A stretch of 43,072 nt of DNA from Leadbetterella byssophila_A (GTDB lineage: Bacteria > Bacteroidota > Bacteroidia > Cytophagales > Spirosomataceae), in NCBI GenBank assembly GCA_040394735.1, contig JBEBRR010000033.1:1-43072 (forward strand), read 5' to 3'. The notes under the pieces are model-generated. The model had not been told where the DNA came from and searched no databases. It saw nothing but the letters and a program-made list of their open reading frames with translations. The position numbers and the translations under genes were made by a program. Of the stretch, positions 7,398-15,364 are shown one piece after another; position 1 is the first letter of the stretch, and each line of letters opens with the position of its first letter.

Positions 7398-7495
7398 AAC
7401 ACAGATGACACAGACCGGACAGATCATACTTTTGAATTTACGATACTTGTGATAATTTTCATGTGCTGATCTGCTTCTTCCGTATCATCTGTGTT
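7398..7495. repeat. dispersed inverted-repeat element, copy 1
   Basis: AACACAGATGACAC (7398-7411) and its near-perfect reverse complement GTATCATCTGTGTT (7482-7495; 13 of 14) bracket about 70 nt of AT-rich sequence. Two other intergenic gaps in the window have the same arm sequence. Here it lies inside the nos operon, between nosZ and the next gene, where the folded RNA could change transcript stability or read-through. Confidence 0.7.
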
Positions 7496-7525
7496 TTGTA
7501 AAACTTCTTCATTTTCCCTGAAAAG

Positions 7526-8134
7526 ATGAAAAAATCAAATACTGCATCAGGCCGGATTTCCCGTATCTCCCAATGGATATTGCTGCTGGGAGCCCTTAGC
7601 CTGCTGCTGACCAACTATGTTCCGATCTGGCGGATCGATCTCTGGGCTCCGCAATACCCGGAAGGCCTTACCATGAAAATATGGCTTTCGAAGCTTAGTG
7701 GCCAGGTAGAGATTATCAATGGTCTGAACCATTATATCGGCATGGCCCATATCAAGGAAGAGATGTTTCCGGAATTTAAAATATTGCCTTATTGTGTTGC
7801 CTTCCTCTCTCTCGCAGGCGTTATAGCCGCATTATGGCGAAGTAAAAAAGGAATTCTCCTCTATTTTTTCCTACTGGCAGGAGGAGCTGTAGTTGCCCTA
7901 TACGATTTCTGGAAATGGGGATATGAATACGGCCATAACCTGAGTGATGACGCCCCCATAAAAGTACCAGGGATGGCTTATCAGCCTCCCTTATTAGGCT
8001 ATAAAGAGCTGCTTAATTTCGGAGCCTACTCTATTCCGGATACCGGAGGATGGATATTTGCCGCCTTCGGAATAGTTCTCATCCTGATTCTCGTCTATGA
8101 ATTCAAACTCAGAAAACATGAAAAAATATCTTAA
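7526..8134 (+). CDS. nos-cluster membrane protein of unknown function
   Basis: A 202-aa membrane protein with about four hydrophobic segments (near 17-35, 88-106, 110-130 and 172-192). Between the first two is an extracytoplasmic loop with the motif LNHYIGMAHI, which offers two histidines and two methionines as possible copper or heme ligands. I recognise no named domain. Its place between nosZ and nosL, with a 17-bp overlap with nosL, indicates a role in NosZ maturation or electron supply. Proteins of this kind recur in Bacteroidetes nos clusters as far as I know, but have no established function. Confidence 0.8.
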   Translation: MKKSNTASGRISRISQWILLLGALSLLLTNYVPIWRIDLWAPQYPEGLTMKIWLSKLSGQVEIINGLNHYIGMAHIKEEMFPEFKILPYCVAFLSLAGVIAALWRSKKGILLYFFLLAGGAVVALYDFWKWGYEYGHNLSDDAPIKVPGMAYQPPLLGYKELLNFGAYSIPDTGGWIFAAFGIVLILILVYEFKLRKHEKIS

Positions 8135-8528
8135 CATCACCGTATCCGCAGTCCTGATCTGGTCCTGCACCCCTAAAACAGAGGCTTTTAATTACGGCGA
8201 AGATCAGTGCGCATTCTGTAAAATGTCTATCGTAGAAGACAGGTACGCGGCAGAAACCGTGACATCCAAAGGAAAAGTCTATAAATACGATGACATCAGC
8301 TGCATGATCCGCCATAACCGGAACATGGAGACAAAAGATTTTGCATTCCGGGTAGTTAACAATTTCGATCACCCGGAAGAGTTTCTGGATGTGAACAAAG
8401 CAGCGTTCATCCGTTCGGACCAATACGCCAGTCCCATGGGAGGAAACACCGCTGCATTCCATACCGCGGAAACAGAAGCCGGCAGCGCCGTTTACACCTG
8501 GGCCCAATTGCAGGAAATATTCAATTAA
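8118..8528 (+). CDS. nosL: NosL copper-chaperone lipoprotein
   Basis: A 136-aa NosL-family protein, an outer-facing lipoprotein that delivers Cu(I) for NosZ metallation. The signal peptide ends with a lipobox, VLIWSC (C near 18). The copper-binding CAFCKM (C-x2-C-x-M) follows at about 33-38. The C-terminal part has the DDISCM and MGGNTAAF stretches of the family. I chose the ATG at 8118 because it begins the signal peptide; an upstream in-frame ATG at 8097 would add seven polar residues. It overlaps the preceding gene by 17 bp and ends 3 nt before nosD. Confidence 0.93.
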   Translation: MKKYLNITVSAVLIWSCTPKTEAFNYGEDQCAFCKMSIVEDRYAAETVTSKGKVYKYDDISCMIRHNRNMETKDFAFRVVNNFDHPEEFLDVNKAAFIRSDQYASPMGGNTAAFHTAETEAGSAVYTWAQLQEIFN

Positions 8529-8531
8529 CTT

Positions 8532-9788
8532 ATGAACACCCTGAGATATATCTTGCTTTTTATACTGGCAGCCGGTGGTGCTATAGCCGGGAAACACCCC
8601 GTGAAGTCAGCTTCAGAGCTTTACAGGGCTATACAAACAGCTGCCGACGGAGACACGATCCTGATCAAAAAAGGGAAGTACGCTGTTGAAAATATCACAA
8701 TCAGTAAACGGCTTACCCTTTTAGGCGAAGGTTTCCCCGTATTGGACGGGCAGTTTAAGAGCGAAATAATTACCGTTAAAAGCAATGAGGTGCACATCGA
8801 AGGGATACAGTTTGAGAATGTTCCGCAAACCAGCATGATTGATTATGCGGGGGTAAAAGTGATTGAGTCGGAAGATGTGATCGTCAGAAATAACCGCTTC
8901 CGGAACTGCTATTTCGGAATCTATCTTTCAGCTACCAGTCATTCGGTAGTTACCGGCAATGATATTGCAGGAACACCGCGGGAAGAGCAGACTACCGGAA
9001 ACGGGATACACGCCTGGAAATGCGACAGTATTCTGATTGATAATAACCGGGTCACAGGCCACCGCGACGGCATTTATTTTGAATTTGTCACCAACTCTGC
9101 CGTAAAGAACAATTACAGTTCCCGGAATATCCGTTACGGACTTCATTTTATGTTTTCCCATAATGACTGGTACGAATACAACACGTTTGATAACAACGGT
9201 GCCGGTGTGGCAGTCATGTACACCCGGAAAGTGACCATGAAGCATAACCGTTTTATAAATAACTGGGGAGCCAGCGCATACGGATTACTTCTGAAAGACA
9301 TCTCGGAAAGTCATATGGAGCATAACCTTTTCAGGTCAAATACGGTAGGAATCTATATGGACGGCTGCAGTCGCTCCTTACTGGGAAAAAATGAATTTTC
9401 AGGGAATGGCATTGCCCTTCGTCTCCAGGCCAATTGCGATGCCAACATCCTACGGGATAATAACTTTATCCGGAACACATTTAATATGGGAACCAGTGGG
9501 AATACCACCTACAATACCATTTCCGGCAATTACTGGGATAACTACGAGGGGTATGACCTGGACCGCAACGGAATCGGCGATGTGCCCTTCCGGCCGGTAA
9601 GCCTCTTTTCCGTACTGATTGAAAGGGTGCCCCAGGCTATGATGATCTTCAGAAGCTTTACTTCTACCCTTCTTGAGCGGGTGGAAAAGATCATTCCGGG
9701 TATAACACCTGACCGGCTTATGGACGAAACCCCCAGGATGAAACCTGTTAAACCGGCGTCATTCGATTCAAACAAAACTAACGTATGA
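8532..9788 (+). CDS. nosD: NosD periplasmic copper-insertion protein
   Basis: A 418-aa exported protein needed to assemble the CuZ centre of NosZ, working with NosF and NosY. A signal peptide (1-20) precedes a right-handed parallel beta-helix of CASH/PbH1 repeats, seen as recurring segments such as NNRFRNCYFGIYLS, NNRVTGHRDGIYFE and HNLFRSNTVGIYMD. The family C-terminal YWDNYEGYDLDRNGIGD motif is present near residues 335-352. The stop overlaps the nosF start (ATGA), so the two are translationally coupled. Length matches the family. Confidence 0.95.
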   Translation: MNTLRYILLFILAAGGAIAGKHPVKSASELYRAIQTAADGDTILIKKGKYAVENITISKRLTLLGEGFPVLDGQFKSEIITVKSNEVHIEGIQFENVPQTSMIDYAGVKVIESEDVIVRNNRFRNCYFGIYLSATSHSVVTGNDIAGTPREEQTTGNGIHAWKCDSILIDNNRVTGHRDGIYFEFVTNSAVKNNYSSRNIRYGLHFMFSHNDWYEYNTFDNNGAGVAVMYTRKVTMKHNRFINNWGASAYGLLLKDISESHMEHNLFRSNTVGIYMDGCSRSLLGKNEFSGNGIALRLQANCDANILRDNNFIRNTFNMGTSGNTTYNTISGNYWDNYEGYDLDRNGIGDVPFRPVSLFSVLIERVPQAMMIFRSFTSTLLERVEKIIPGITPDRLMDETPRMKPVKPASFDSNKTNV

Positions 9789-10513
9789 TCAGCTTTGAAA
9801 ATATCAATAAATCATTCGGCCGCCTGCATGTACTGAAAAATATCAGTTTTGAGCTCGAGGCCGGCCAGTCAGTGGCTCTCATCGGGCCCAACGGCTCTGG
9901 GAAGACCACCCTGATCAAAACCCTTCTGGGCATGAACGTTCCCACCTCCGGCAGCATCCGGGTGTTGGGGCATGATACCCTGTCAGATTACAGCTACAGG
10001 GCACATATTGGCTATATGCCGCAGATAGGGAATTACCCTAAAAACCTTAAAATAAGCCAGCTCATTGAAATGATGCGGGACATCCGCCGGAAAAAAGGCA
10101 GCGTTCAGAGAACAGATGAAGACCTGATTGACCTTTTCCGCCTCCGGGATATCTATGACAAACCCCTGGGCACACTTTCCGGCGGAACCCGCCAAAAGGT
10201 AAGCGCTACCCTGGCCTTCCTTTTTAACCCGGAGATCCTGATCCTTGACGAACCAACCGCCGGGCTTGACCCTTTCTCCAGTGAGATTCTCAAGGAAAAG
10301 ATCCTGGAAGAGAGCCTGAAAGGGAAGCTGATTATTATCACCTCCCATATTCTATCCGACCTGGAGGAGCTGGCTACGCACATAATGTATCTCGAAGAAG
10401 GCAATCTTCAGCTATTTAAAAAAATGAACGATGTAAAAGCCGAAACCGGCGAGAACCGGCTTTCCCGCATTATTGCACAACTCATGTCTAAAAAAGAGAT
10501 GGTTGACCTATGA
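9785..10513 (+). CDS. nosF: NosF ABC-type ATPase
   Basis: A 242-aa cytoplasmic ATPase that energises the NosFY transporter, which works with NosD in CuZ assembly. Walker A is GPNGSGKT (34-41), the signature LSGGTRQKV (about 131), Walker B with catalytic glutamate ILILDEPTAGLDP (about 151-163) and the H-loop histidine TSHIL (about 184). It shares 4 bp with nosD upstream and 4 bp with the following membrane protein gene. All residues for ATP hydrolysis are intact. Confidence 0.95.
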   Translation: MISFENINKSFGRLHVLKNISFELEAGQSVALIGPNGSGKTTLIKTLLGMNVPTSGSIRVLGHDTLSDYSYRAHIGYMPQIGNYPKNLKISQLIEMMRDIRRKKGSVQRTDEDLIDLFRLRDIYDKPLGTLSGGTRQKVSATLAFLFNPEILILDEPTAGLDPFSSEILKEKILEESLKGKLIIITSHILSDLEELATHIMYLEEGNLQLFKKMNDVKAETGENRLSRIIAQLMSKKEMVDL

Positions 10514-11571
10514 AAAATGCTCTTTATATTGTAATGCCACTGGCCTTTATGTCCATGATTGTGGGAATTTACTGCGGCATCATACGTATCGGTCAGCCCC
10601 TTCCCTCCGGCGCATACCTGCCGGTAGGCCATCACGGGGTTCTGATGGCCGGCTCTTTTCTGGGTACCCTCATCTGCCTGGAAAGGGTGGCTACTTTTCC
10701 CGACAAGCGGGCCTGGCTTGCTGTCATCGTCATGGCGTTCAGCTTACCCTTGTTTGTTTTTAACCAGGCCCAATATGGCATCTTGTGCCTGTTGACCGGA
10801 AGTACCGGATATTGCTGGATATCCATCAGCAACTACCGGAAATACAAGCTGCGGGGTGACCTCATCATGGCGATCGGGTCTGTGTTCCAGCTAATGGCTT
10901 ACATCATCTTTTTCATGACCTTTTCCTACCCGAGGGCCTTTGCCGGCTGGCTGCTGTTCCTGGTTCTCACCATTATGGGAGAAAGGCTCAATCTGACGCG
11001 CTTCTTACCGGTCAGTAAAAAGGCGTTTTACGAAGCGTACTTCTGGATAGGTCTTTTACTGGCCAGCTCCTTCCTTTATCACCTGGGTTCAAGGATAATA
11101 GTGGGCCTCAGCATGGTGGGGCTGGCAGTATGGCTTTTACGGTACGATATCGTAAAAGTTAACCTGAAGCGGGAAGGGCATTATCACTTTCTGGGGCTGG
11201 CGCTGCTGCTGGCTTATTTTTGGCTGGCAGTCACCGGCGGGCTCAGTACGCTGGAAATGGGAAACCCTTACCTCTATGATGCCGTACTCCATTCCTTTTT
11301 TGTAGGTTTTGTTTTATCCATGATCCTGGCTCACGCGCCCATTATTTTTCCCGGATTGCTGGGCATAAAGGCAACTCCCTTTCACCCGGTCATGTACCTG
11401 TGGCTGGCGGGTCTGCACACCAGTCTTATTATCCGTGTCTATGGCGACATGACAGAAAACTTTGCACTGAGAAAGCTGGGCGGAATCTGTAACGGGGTGT
11501 TTTTCGTGGTGTATATCCTAACGGTTATGTGGCTTATTGTAAAACTCAAACGAAATAAACGCGATGAATAA
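10510..11571 (+). CDS. NnrS-like polytopic membrane protein in the nos operon
   Basis: A 353-aa protein with about ten membrane segments. Two histidine-bearing helices stand out: VGHHGVLMAGSFLG (about 39-52) and LHSFFVGFVLSMILAH (about 259-274). This layout recalls NnrS, a heme-copper membrane protein induced during denitrification and NO stress, but overall similarity is too weak for me to call it NnrS. It overlaps nosF by 4 bp and nosY by 8 bp, so it is made together with the NosFY transporter and may form part of it, handle metal or heme, or carry electrons. An intact GERLNLTRF loop lies near the middle. Confidence 0.75.
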   Translation: MKNALYIVMPLAFMSMIVGIYCGIIRIGQPLPSGAYLPVGHHGVLMAGSFLGTLICLERVATFPDKRAWLAVIVMAFSLPLFVFNQAQYGILCLLTGSTGYCWISISNYRKYKLRGDLIMAIGSVFQLMAYIIFFMTFSYPRAFAGWLLFLVLTIMGERLNLTRFLPVSKKAFYEAYFWIGLLLASSFLYHLGSRIIVGLSMVGLAVWLLRYDIVKVNLKREGHYHFLGLALLLAYFWLAVTGGLSTLEMGNPYLYDAVLHSFFVGFVLSMILAHAPIIFPGLLGIKATPFHPVMYLWLAGLHTSLIIRVYGDMTENFALRKLGGICNGVFFVVYILTVMWLIVKLKRNKRDE

Positions 11572-12331
11572 AGTTATAAAATACGTGATCTATGACATTG
11601 TCAGAAATCGTTTTGTACTCAGCTATACTTTGCTGCTGTTATTCACCAGTCTGGCTTTCTATGGTTTCGGAGCCGCCGGAAACAAGGGTGTTCTTAGCCT
11701 GCTGAACATCATACTGATGGTGGTTCCGCTGGTGAGTATTGTTTTCACCACCATTCAGTTCTATAACTCTTATGAGTTTCTCGAACTATTGTCGGCTCAG
11801 CCTATCAGCAGAAAAACCATTTTCCTCAGCCAGTTCTGGGGAATCAACATTTCACTTTGCCTGGCCTTCTCTATAGGGGTGGGCATCCCTACCTGGATCT
11901 ATGACGGCACCGGAGCGGGCGCTACACTGGTATTGTGCGGTTTTTTACTGTCGCTGGTCTTTGTTTCCCTGGCTCTTTTTGCCTGTACGCTTACCCGAGA
12001 CAGGGCTAAAGGCATTGGCATTGCCCTGGGAATATGGTTTTATTTCTGTCTTCTGTATGACGGGCTGGCGCTTACATTGCTCATGATGTTCAGTGATTAT
12101 CCCCTTGACAAAGCTTCGCTGATATTAACGGCCCTTAATCCGGTAGACCTGGCCCGGATTCTGATTCTGATGAAACTGGACATTTCAGCCCTTCTGGGAA
12201 TTACCGGCGCCATATTTCAAAAATTCTTTGCTTCAGAAAAGGGCATGCTCGTGTCTGTCCTGTTGCTCCTCTTCTGGATAGCACTTCCTCTCTTCCGGGC
12301 ATACAGAACTTTTCTGAAAAAAGACCTGTAG
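11564..12331 (+). CDS. nosY: NosY ABC-2 type permease
   Basis: A 255-aa permease with six hydrophobic segments, starting with a short cytosolic segment (MNKVIKYVIYDIVRNRF) typical of NosY. The conserved ELLSAQPISRKTIFLSQF coupling region is near 72-90 and ALNPVDLARIL near 186-197. It is the membrane partner of NosF, feeding NosD-dependent CuZ maturation. It is the last gene of the nos operon and converges on the metallophosphoesterase gene. I see no strong terminator in the 74-nt gap. Confidence 0.93.
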   Translation: MNKVIKYVIYDIVRNRFVLSYTLLLLFTSLAFYGFGAAGNKGVLSLLNIILMVVPLVSIVFTTIQFYNSYEFLELLSAQPISRKTIFLSQFWGINISLCLAFSIGVGIPTWIYDGTGAGATLVLCGFLLSLVFVSLALFACTLTRDRAKGIGIALGIWFYFCLLYDGLALTLLMMFSDYPLDKASLILTALNPVDLARILILMKLDISALLGITGAIFQKFFASEKGMLVSVLLLLFWIALPLFRAYRTFLKKDL

Positions 12332-12405
12332 TTTCATTTTTAGGGATACTGATCTGCACAACTTATCCTGATTCCTGCGTTAGAGCAGCCACAGGAAACG
12401 CCCGC

Positions 12406-13506
12406 TTAATGAGAAGGTATTTCGAGCTTTTGCCCGGTAAGATTTATTTTATACCATCTTTTACGTTCATATAATGCCCCCTGATGATCCCCGGCGTGCT
12501 GATTAACATCAATTCCCAACACCTTTTGGTTATAGTAAAACCCTACGTTCGTCTTAACAATGGTATGCCCTACAATGATCCTTTCCACATTATACAGTTG
12601 CAACGTTTCATCTACCACCTTTTCGTCAACAACGGGTTCTTTAAAATACCCCCTGAACCAGAAGAGCCCGTCATGGCTGTTGAATATCTTGTGTATGGTA
12701 CTTTCTTTAACTGTATTTTTCAGATCTTTCCACCCGATAAAAGGCCTTGCTTTTTCATTAATCTGGGCAACACTCAGTTTTAATGCATTAATATCCGGAG
12801 AGACTCCCCCATGCAGGCAGAGGTTTGTCCCTATTTTTTCCATAATATTTTTACTTCTGAGCCAATCCCCTAGTTCTGAATCTTTATTGTAGAAGTCTTC
12901 ATACGAAAGACTCATGGCTTCTGAATTAGTAAAATATTTTTTAGCAACGTATTTAAAATTGCCTGCCAGGTTCATGATATCGTGATTTCCTAAAATGGTA
13001 TGTACGTAACCTCCCTTTTTTACCGCTTCCTGTTCCAGCTTATAGAGCAGCCAGAGGGTCGCGGGAACTTCCAGTCCCCTGTCAAAAAGATCTCCGCAAA
13101 TGACCAGGTGCCCGTCTCCAAATATCCACTCATATTTTTGGTTAATGACATGATTGGCCAGAAGCAGGTTTCTCAGCGCGTCAAATTCTCCTTCAATGTC
13201 TGACAATACAAGCATTTTCTCGGGTTGTTGCCATAGAGAAGGTTCTGTTTTGTTATCCGGTTTAAGAGCTACAGCAAAATTCTTTGCCGGTTCATTGGAA
13301 AAGCTGATCTTAAGCTTTATTTCTTCTTTTGAAGATTTTGGGAAAACCCTCCTTTTCCCATGCCCGTTTTCTACAGAATATACTAAAATGCTGTCATTTT
13401 TATAGAGAACATAGGGGCCGTCTGATACATTGCTGTTGGCTTCCTGGGCCTTCAAAGAATTCAAGACCAGGAAAGAAATAAAGAAAAAGGTTAATCTGGC
13501 AAGCAT
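12406..13506 (-). CDS. exported calcineurin-like metallophosphoesterase
   Basis: A 366-aa protein with a signal peptide (1-20). Metallophosphoesterase motifs are LSDIEGEFD (about 102-110), ICGDLFDRG (about 136-144), ILGNHDIMNL (about 171-180), LHGGVS (about 237) and VGHTIV (about 314-319). The first motif reads D-x-E where most of the superfamily has D-x-H, so one metal ligand differs. Secretion suggests a periplasmic phosphatase; the substrate is unknown. It stands alone with its own promoter. It is of lower GC than its neighbours, which may hint at different ancestry, but no mobile gene adjoins it. Confidence 0.85.
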   Translation of the reverse strand: MLARLTFFFISFLVLNSLKAQEANSNVSDGPYVLYKNDSILVYSVENGHGKRRVFPKSSKEEIKLKISFSNEPAKNFAVALKPDNKTEPSLWQQPEKMLVLSDIEGEFDALRNLLLANHVINQKYEWIFGDGHLVICGDLFDRGLEVPATLWLLYKLEQEAVKKGGYVHTILGNHDIMNLAGNFKYVAKKYFTNSEAMSLSYEDFYNKDSELGDWLRSKNIMEKIGTNLCLHGGVSPDINALKLSVAQINEKARPFIGWKDLKNTVKESTIHKIFNSHDGLFWFRGYFKEPVVDEKVVDETLQLYNVERIIVGHTIVKTNVGFYYNQKVLGIDVNQHAGDHQGALYERKRWYKINLTGQKLEIPSH

Positions 13507-13528
13507 AGGCTGTAAATATTAGACCGGG

Positions 13529-13536
13529 CAAATCTA
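13529..13536 (-). promoter_or_regulatory. -7 promoter box of the metallophosphoesterase gene
   Basis: TAGATTTG on the minus strand matches TAnnTTTG exactly. A TTG lies about 22 bp upstream (13561-13559), slightly longer than the usual spacing. Transcription would start near 13523, about 17 nt before the ATG at 13506. Confidence 0.5.
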
Positions 13537-13597
13537 TAAAACTTTTTCTGCCGGATTTCAAGTTGATCGGTCCTTTGTTTGTTATAGTCCCGTTTTT

Positions 13598-14563
13598 TCA
13601 ATAATCTGCTTCTTTTCTGACATTCAGAATTCTTTGCAGCCAGCCCTTCATCATTTCCTTTTCTTCTTCAGGATCGGGAACAAACTCCGGCTGAGCACTG
13701 AGATCGGGTTGCCCGGCGTCTACCCATGCTGTAAACCACAGGTCGGCAATCATTTTTACCGAACGTTTCATTTGTCGCTCCAGCTGGTTTTCCAGCATCC
13801 GGTGATATTTTGCTGAAAACTCCCGGGAATAATTCTTAACCGTAATTCCGTTCCGTTCATCTACGGTAAATTTCCGGTCCGGCGGGCTCTCTGCCGTCAG
13901 CCGGCGCTCAAACTCCAGAACACTGTCAAGAGCAGCGTGGGCCTGTAAAACCGCCTGCCAGCTTCTTTCCCGGGTATTCTTTTCGTATGTGGCCCTGCCA
14001 ATCAGCAAATCATAGTCTGCACTGAACAGCTCGGGCAGCCGGGATTCCCAGAAAGCATGAATACCGTGCTGCCCGGTGAGCTGGCCGTTATAATTTTTAG
14101 TGGTATGCAGAGGCACATTGGCGTCTGCGATATAGTGGCCGAGATCTGTAGCTATCCGCAGAATCTGAGCTGTTTGCCGGTTCCGGAAAGCCTCTGTAAG
14201 CTGGAATTTCATCTTCTGCATCTGCCAGGGCACAATTCCGTTAGCTCTTAATCCTTCTTCTCCCAACCTGTTTACTGCTTCTTCCCAGCTAAGACCCGGC
14301 AAAACTGCCCTTACGGAATCCGGGTAATTATCAAGATCAATAAAGTGCCTTTCCGCTTCCCCGGTCATGGCATACCGGCGGCGGTCCGGGTTAACGGCTT
14401 TTTCGGTAATATACCCGATGTGCTTCTTGAAAAAACCCAGCATTTCGGGAGGCAGGGAATATACTGCCAGGCGATTGATCAGGCTGTGTGCATAAAAGCC
14501 CCAGGCAGGTGGCTCTTGTTTAACCGGCATCATCAGCAGAAACATCAGTAATGTGGTTTTCAT
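13598..14563 (-). CDS. exported zinc-dependent phospholipase C / S1-P1 nuclease-like hydrolase
   Basis: A 321-aa protein with a signal peptide that appears to end just before WGFYAHSLIN. In this superfamily the mature N-terminal tryptophan is itself a zinc ligand. Other ligands are visible: AHSL (H near 26), HFID (about 74), DLGHYIADANVPLH (H-x3-D, about 140-153) and HGIHAFWE (H-x3-E, about 166-173). These form the tri-zinc site that cleaves phosphodiesters in lipids or nucleic acids. The C-terminal part is basic and helical. Substrate cannot be decided from sequence. The gene is not obviously in an operon. Confidence 0.8.
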   Translation of the reverse strand: MKTTLLMFLLMMPVKQEPPAWGFYAHSLINRLAVYSLPPEMLGFFKKHIGYITEKAVNPDRRRYAMTGEAERHFIDLDNYPDSVRAVLPGLSWEEAVNRLGEEGLRANGIVPWQMQKMKFQLTEAFRNRQTAQILRIATDLGHYIADANVPLHTTKNYNGQLTGQHGIHAFWESRLPELFSADYDLLIGRATYEKNTRERSWQAVLQAHAALDSVLEFERRLTAESPPDRKFTVDERNGITVKNYSREFSAKYHRMLENQLERQMKRSVKMIADLWFTAWVDAGQPDLSAQPEFVPDPEEEKEMMKGWLQRILNVRKEADY

Positions 14564-14635
14564 ATTTTTATGGATTTAATCCTTAAAAATACAAAATATC
14601 CCCCGTATTTCCTGAACGAATGCCGTTTTTTGCGG

Positions 14636-15364
14636 CTAGACGTTCAGCATATCAAAAAGATAATGAAAGATGAGGCCGGTAACAATCGCTATTCCGAAGC
14701 TCAGCAGGGTGCCGATCAGGATATATTCGGTCAGTTTATGATCTTTATTGGTAGTCAGATCTCCGAAACGGAAGATGGATTTGGCCGTCAGTAAAAAACC
14801 AATCCCTTCCCATCTTCCGGTAATCACGAAGAAAAAGATGAACAGCCTTTCCAGGATACCGATGTACTTCCCTGCTTCGCTCATTCCCTGGTACTTTTTA
14901 TCCCCGCTGATTTCCTCAGACCATTTCGAGAGCAGCACTTTCAGAATAATTCCACTGGCGAAGGAAATAAAAACGAGCGCGGCAAGTATCAGGAGCATCT
15001 GCGGTGACCGGAGTAACTTAAAATCTGTCTCTCCCGGAAAATAATACATCACTACCCCGCCGATAACCAGTAAATGAAGCGCCTGGTCCGTTAAAAAAAG
15101 TATGCGTTCATTGTATTTACCATGAAGACGGGCTTTCAAGCCATCAATGATCAGGTGTGAAACAGGAATAATTCCCAACGCCGCCAGGTAACGGCAGTTA
15201 AAACCCATTACTGCTATCATGCTGAGGGTGTGTACTCCCACATGGTAATACAGGGCCGGAGAACGGAACTGATGTTTGTTCCGGTCTCTTATCCAGGAAG
15301 TAGGCTGCAGAACAAAATCACCCAGAAGGTGGGCCAGGATAAGCTGTACAGATAATTCAATCAT
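14636..15364 (-). CDS. DUF3307 membrane protein paired with SatD
   Basis: A 242-aa membrane protein with about six hydrophobic segments. The N-terminal part matches DUF3307: LAHLLGDFVLQPTSWIRDR with conserved HLLGD and Q, then YYHVGVHTL and HLIIDGLKA. Such intramembrane H and D residues suggest metal binding or an enzyme-like site, but the family has no known function. The start ATG shares 4 bp with the satD stop, so the two proteins are made together and probably act together. Residues about 115-230 form a second membrane half less like the family core. Confidence 0.85.
   Translation of the reverse strand: MIELSVQLILAHLLGDFVLQPTSWIRDRNKHQFRSPALYYHVGVHTLSMIAVMGFNCRYLAALGIIPVSHLIIDGLKARLHGKYNERILFLTDQALHLLVIGGVVMYYFPGETDFKLLRSPQMLLILAALVFISFASGIILKVLLSKWSEEISGDKKYQGMSEAGKYIGILERLFIFFFVITGRWEGIGFLLTAKSIFRFGDLTTNKDHKLTEYILIGTLLSFGIAIVTGLIFHYLFDMLNV

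Noticed and set aside
12332..12405. Terminator between nosY and the metallophosphoesterase gene
   Set aside because: Only a weak GCGTT/AACGC pairing across a 15-nt loop is visible and no T-run follows it.
12406..13506. Recent horizontal transfer of the metallophosphoesterase gene
   Set aside because: It is more AT rich than its neighbours, but there is no integrase, tRNA junction, repeat boundary or codon anomaly strong enough to support transfer.
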